Of a stretch of DNA of 6,371 bases, positions 5,271 to 6,371 are shown one piece after another. The translations under genes were made by a program, and so were the position numbers. The DNA lies in NCBI GenBank assembly GCA_011041825.1, contig DRAO01000143.1, positions 1-6,371 on the forward strand, given 5' to 3'. The first letter of the stretch is position 1, and the number at the start of each line of letters is the position of its first letter. Source of the stretch: Chloroflexota bacterium (GTDB lineage Bacteria; Chloroflexota; Anaerolineae; SpSt-600). A model generated the notes under the pieces. It did no database searches and was not told the origin of the DNA. It saw nothing but the letters and a program-made list of their open reading frames with translations.

Positions 5271-6371
5271 TTACCACCGCAGGCTTTGTTTTGCCCTCTT
5301 TGCTGCCTCTTCGGGGGTAGCTTTGCCTGAGAGCACATTATCCAGAGCCTCTTGCATAGCCTTCGCTATGGCAGGGAATTCGAGGAGGTTGGGCACGGGT
5401 TGGGCTGATTCTAATTGCCAACGGAGGAAGGGTATATAGGGGTCTTGCTCCTCTTTAAAGGCCTCCCGGTGCACCGGAAGATACCCCGCAGCCCAAGCCC
5501 ATTGAGCATTGTTATCCGGCGCAAGGAGCCATTTGATGAAATCTGCTGATGCCTCCCGGCGGTTGTGCTCCTGGGTGACTATGGCTATGGCCCAGCCCCT
5601 TGCCAAAGTGGAAACCTGCCCTTTCTTGGTAGGAAGAGGGGCATAGGATGTGTTGTGGAGGATTTTTCTATCAGCTAAGAAGCGAGATGCCCGCACGTTG
5701 GACATAGCCACCCTGGCAGCGAGGTAGATTTGCCAGCATTCATCGGTGCTACCCACTTCGCTTATCAATTGGGAAATGACCCCTTTCTCTATCCCTTGGC
5801 GGTAAAATTCGAGCACTTCAGCCAGAGGCTGCTCATCTAACACAGGCAATTCATTCTCATCAACAAAGCGTCCTCCAGCAGCCAGGTACTGGATTATCAG
5901 GGTATCATTTGCCAGGCCGTTCACGCCTCGGGCTGGGAAAAGGTAGACTTCCTTGCCTCCCAGGAGTTGTTGCCAGGTTAAGGGAGGGGTGACCACCTTA
6001 TTGGTATTGTAAACCAGGTGTTCAAAATCAGCGCAGAACTGGATGGCTACGTTTTCACCTCTCCATACTCCCGCTTCTGCGGCAAAGGGGAACAAACTCT
6101 CCCAAAAATCCTCCCCTATAAACTCATTTAAAGGTTGCAGTAATTCGGCTTGAGCGGCTTGTGCTATCTCGGAAGTATCAATGATTACCACATCTGGTAG
6201 GACAGAGGGGGCTGCTTCCTTCGCAGTAAGGAGGAGATTAAGGATGCCTCCTTTCCCGTAAGCTTTCTTCACCAGAGCTTTCACCTTAACCCCCTCTGCG
6301 CTTGCTTCGAACTGCTCAATTTGTTCCATTAATACGTCGGCTCCGGGTTTCCCCTCAAGATATAAAGCATC
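5271..6371 (-). CDS. ABC transporter extracellular solute-binding protein, family 1 (N-terminus outside window)
   Basis: The reading frame stays open from the stop at 5271 to the right edge, giving 366 residues. The ATG at 6329 is internal: the frame continues upstream with DALYLEGKPGADVL, part of the first lobe of this fold, so the true start and any signal peptide or lipobox are off the window. Family marks include an EQIEQFEASAEGVKVK opening, an LPDVVIIDTSEIAQ segment, a CWQIYLAARVAMSN segment matching the usual conserved G-x-A-M region, and a C-terminal part with WAIAIVTQEHNRREASADF, IKWLLAPDNNAQWAWAAGYLPV and GKATPEEAAKRA, as in MalE/UgpB-like sugar-binding proteins. It would sit outside the membrane and deliver a solute, probably a sugar or sugar derivative, to permeases. 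No permease or ATPase gene follows; the next gene downstream is glycerate kinase. Transporter partners may lie upstream, beyond the window. The ligand cannot be told. Confidence 0.9.
   Translation of the reverse strand, partial: DALYLEGKPGADVLMEQIEQFEASAEGVKVKALVKKAYGKGGILNLLLTAKEAAPSVLPDVVIIDTSEIAQAAQAELLQPLNEFIGEDFWESLFPFAAEAGVWRGENVAIQFCADFEHLVYNTNKVVTPPLTWQQLLGGKEVYLFPARGVNGLANDTLIIQYLAAGGRFVDENELPVLDEQPLAEVLEFYRQGIEKGVISQLISEVGSTDECWQIYLAARVAMSNVRASRFLADRKILHNTSYAPLPTKKGQVSTLARGWAIAIVTQEHNRREASADFIKWLLAPDNNAQWAWAAGYLPVHREAFKEEQDPYIPFLRWQLESAQPVPNLLEFPAIAKAMQEALDNVLSGKATPEEAAKRAKQSLRW

Noticed and set aside
6327..6329. ATG at 6329 as the start of the solute-binding protein
   Set aside because: The frame remains open upstream with family-typical residues, and secreted binding proteins need a signal peptide that would then be missing; there is no ribosome binding site at suitable distance.
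1..6371. CRISPR array, insertion sequence, integrase or phage genes
   Set aside because: No regularly spaced direct repeats, transposase or integrase motifs or terminal repeats are visible anywhere in the window.

Overview
The window looks like a piece of the chromosome of an anaerobic bacterium. It has compact gene spacing, moderately high GC, purine-rich GGAGG ribosome binding sites before every complete gene, and a textbook sigma-70-type promoter. Four of the seven genes encode redox or metal-cluster proteins: two flavodoxin-fold proteins with cysteine clusters, a radical SAM/SPASM enzyme and a cysteine-rich metal-binding protein. The gene content and a TTTGTAGG-type intergenic hairpin remind me of anaerobic Chloroflexota-like lineages, but nothing here fixes the phylum.

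Layout. Positions 1-732 (minus) hold most of a flavodoxin-family oxidoreductase with an iron-sulfur flavoprotein-like cysteine motif; it runs off the left edge. Positions 733-1034 are a divergent intergenic region with a strong promoter for the rightward genes (907-935), a long leader hairpin (965-999) and GC-rich structured DNA (791-870). Positions 1035-2921 (plus) form a tight three-gene operon: a NirJ/Ahb-like radical SAM/SPASM protein, a 189-aa protein ending in a dense Cys/His cluster, and an 82-aa stand-alone PCP_red domain, the domain otherwise known from the end of the dark-operative protochlorophyllide reductase B subunit. Converging on this operon from the right are three minus-strand genes, in transcription order: an ABC-transporter solute-binding protein (5271 to beyond 6371, its N-terminus outside the window), a MOFRL-type glycerate 2-kinase (3833-5215) and an EFR1-type flavodoxin/two-cluster ferredoxin fusion (2971-3801).

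How the parts may work together. The plus-strand operon is the most interesting part. A radical SAM enzyme resembling haem d1 and alternative-haem pathway enzymes, next to a tetrapyrrole-reductase-associated domain, suggests modification of a tetrapyrrole or another metallocofactor. The flanking flavodoxin and flavodoxin-ferredoxin proteins could supply electrons. This is inference from family resemblance and gene order; no substrate can be read from the sequence. The solute-binding protein and glycerate kinase suggest uptake of a sugar or sugar acid and its entry into central metabolism, and look functionally separate from the cofactor operon.
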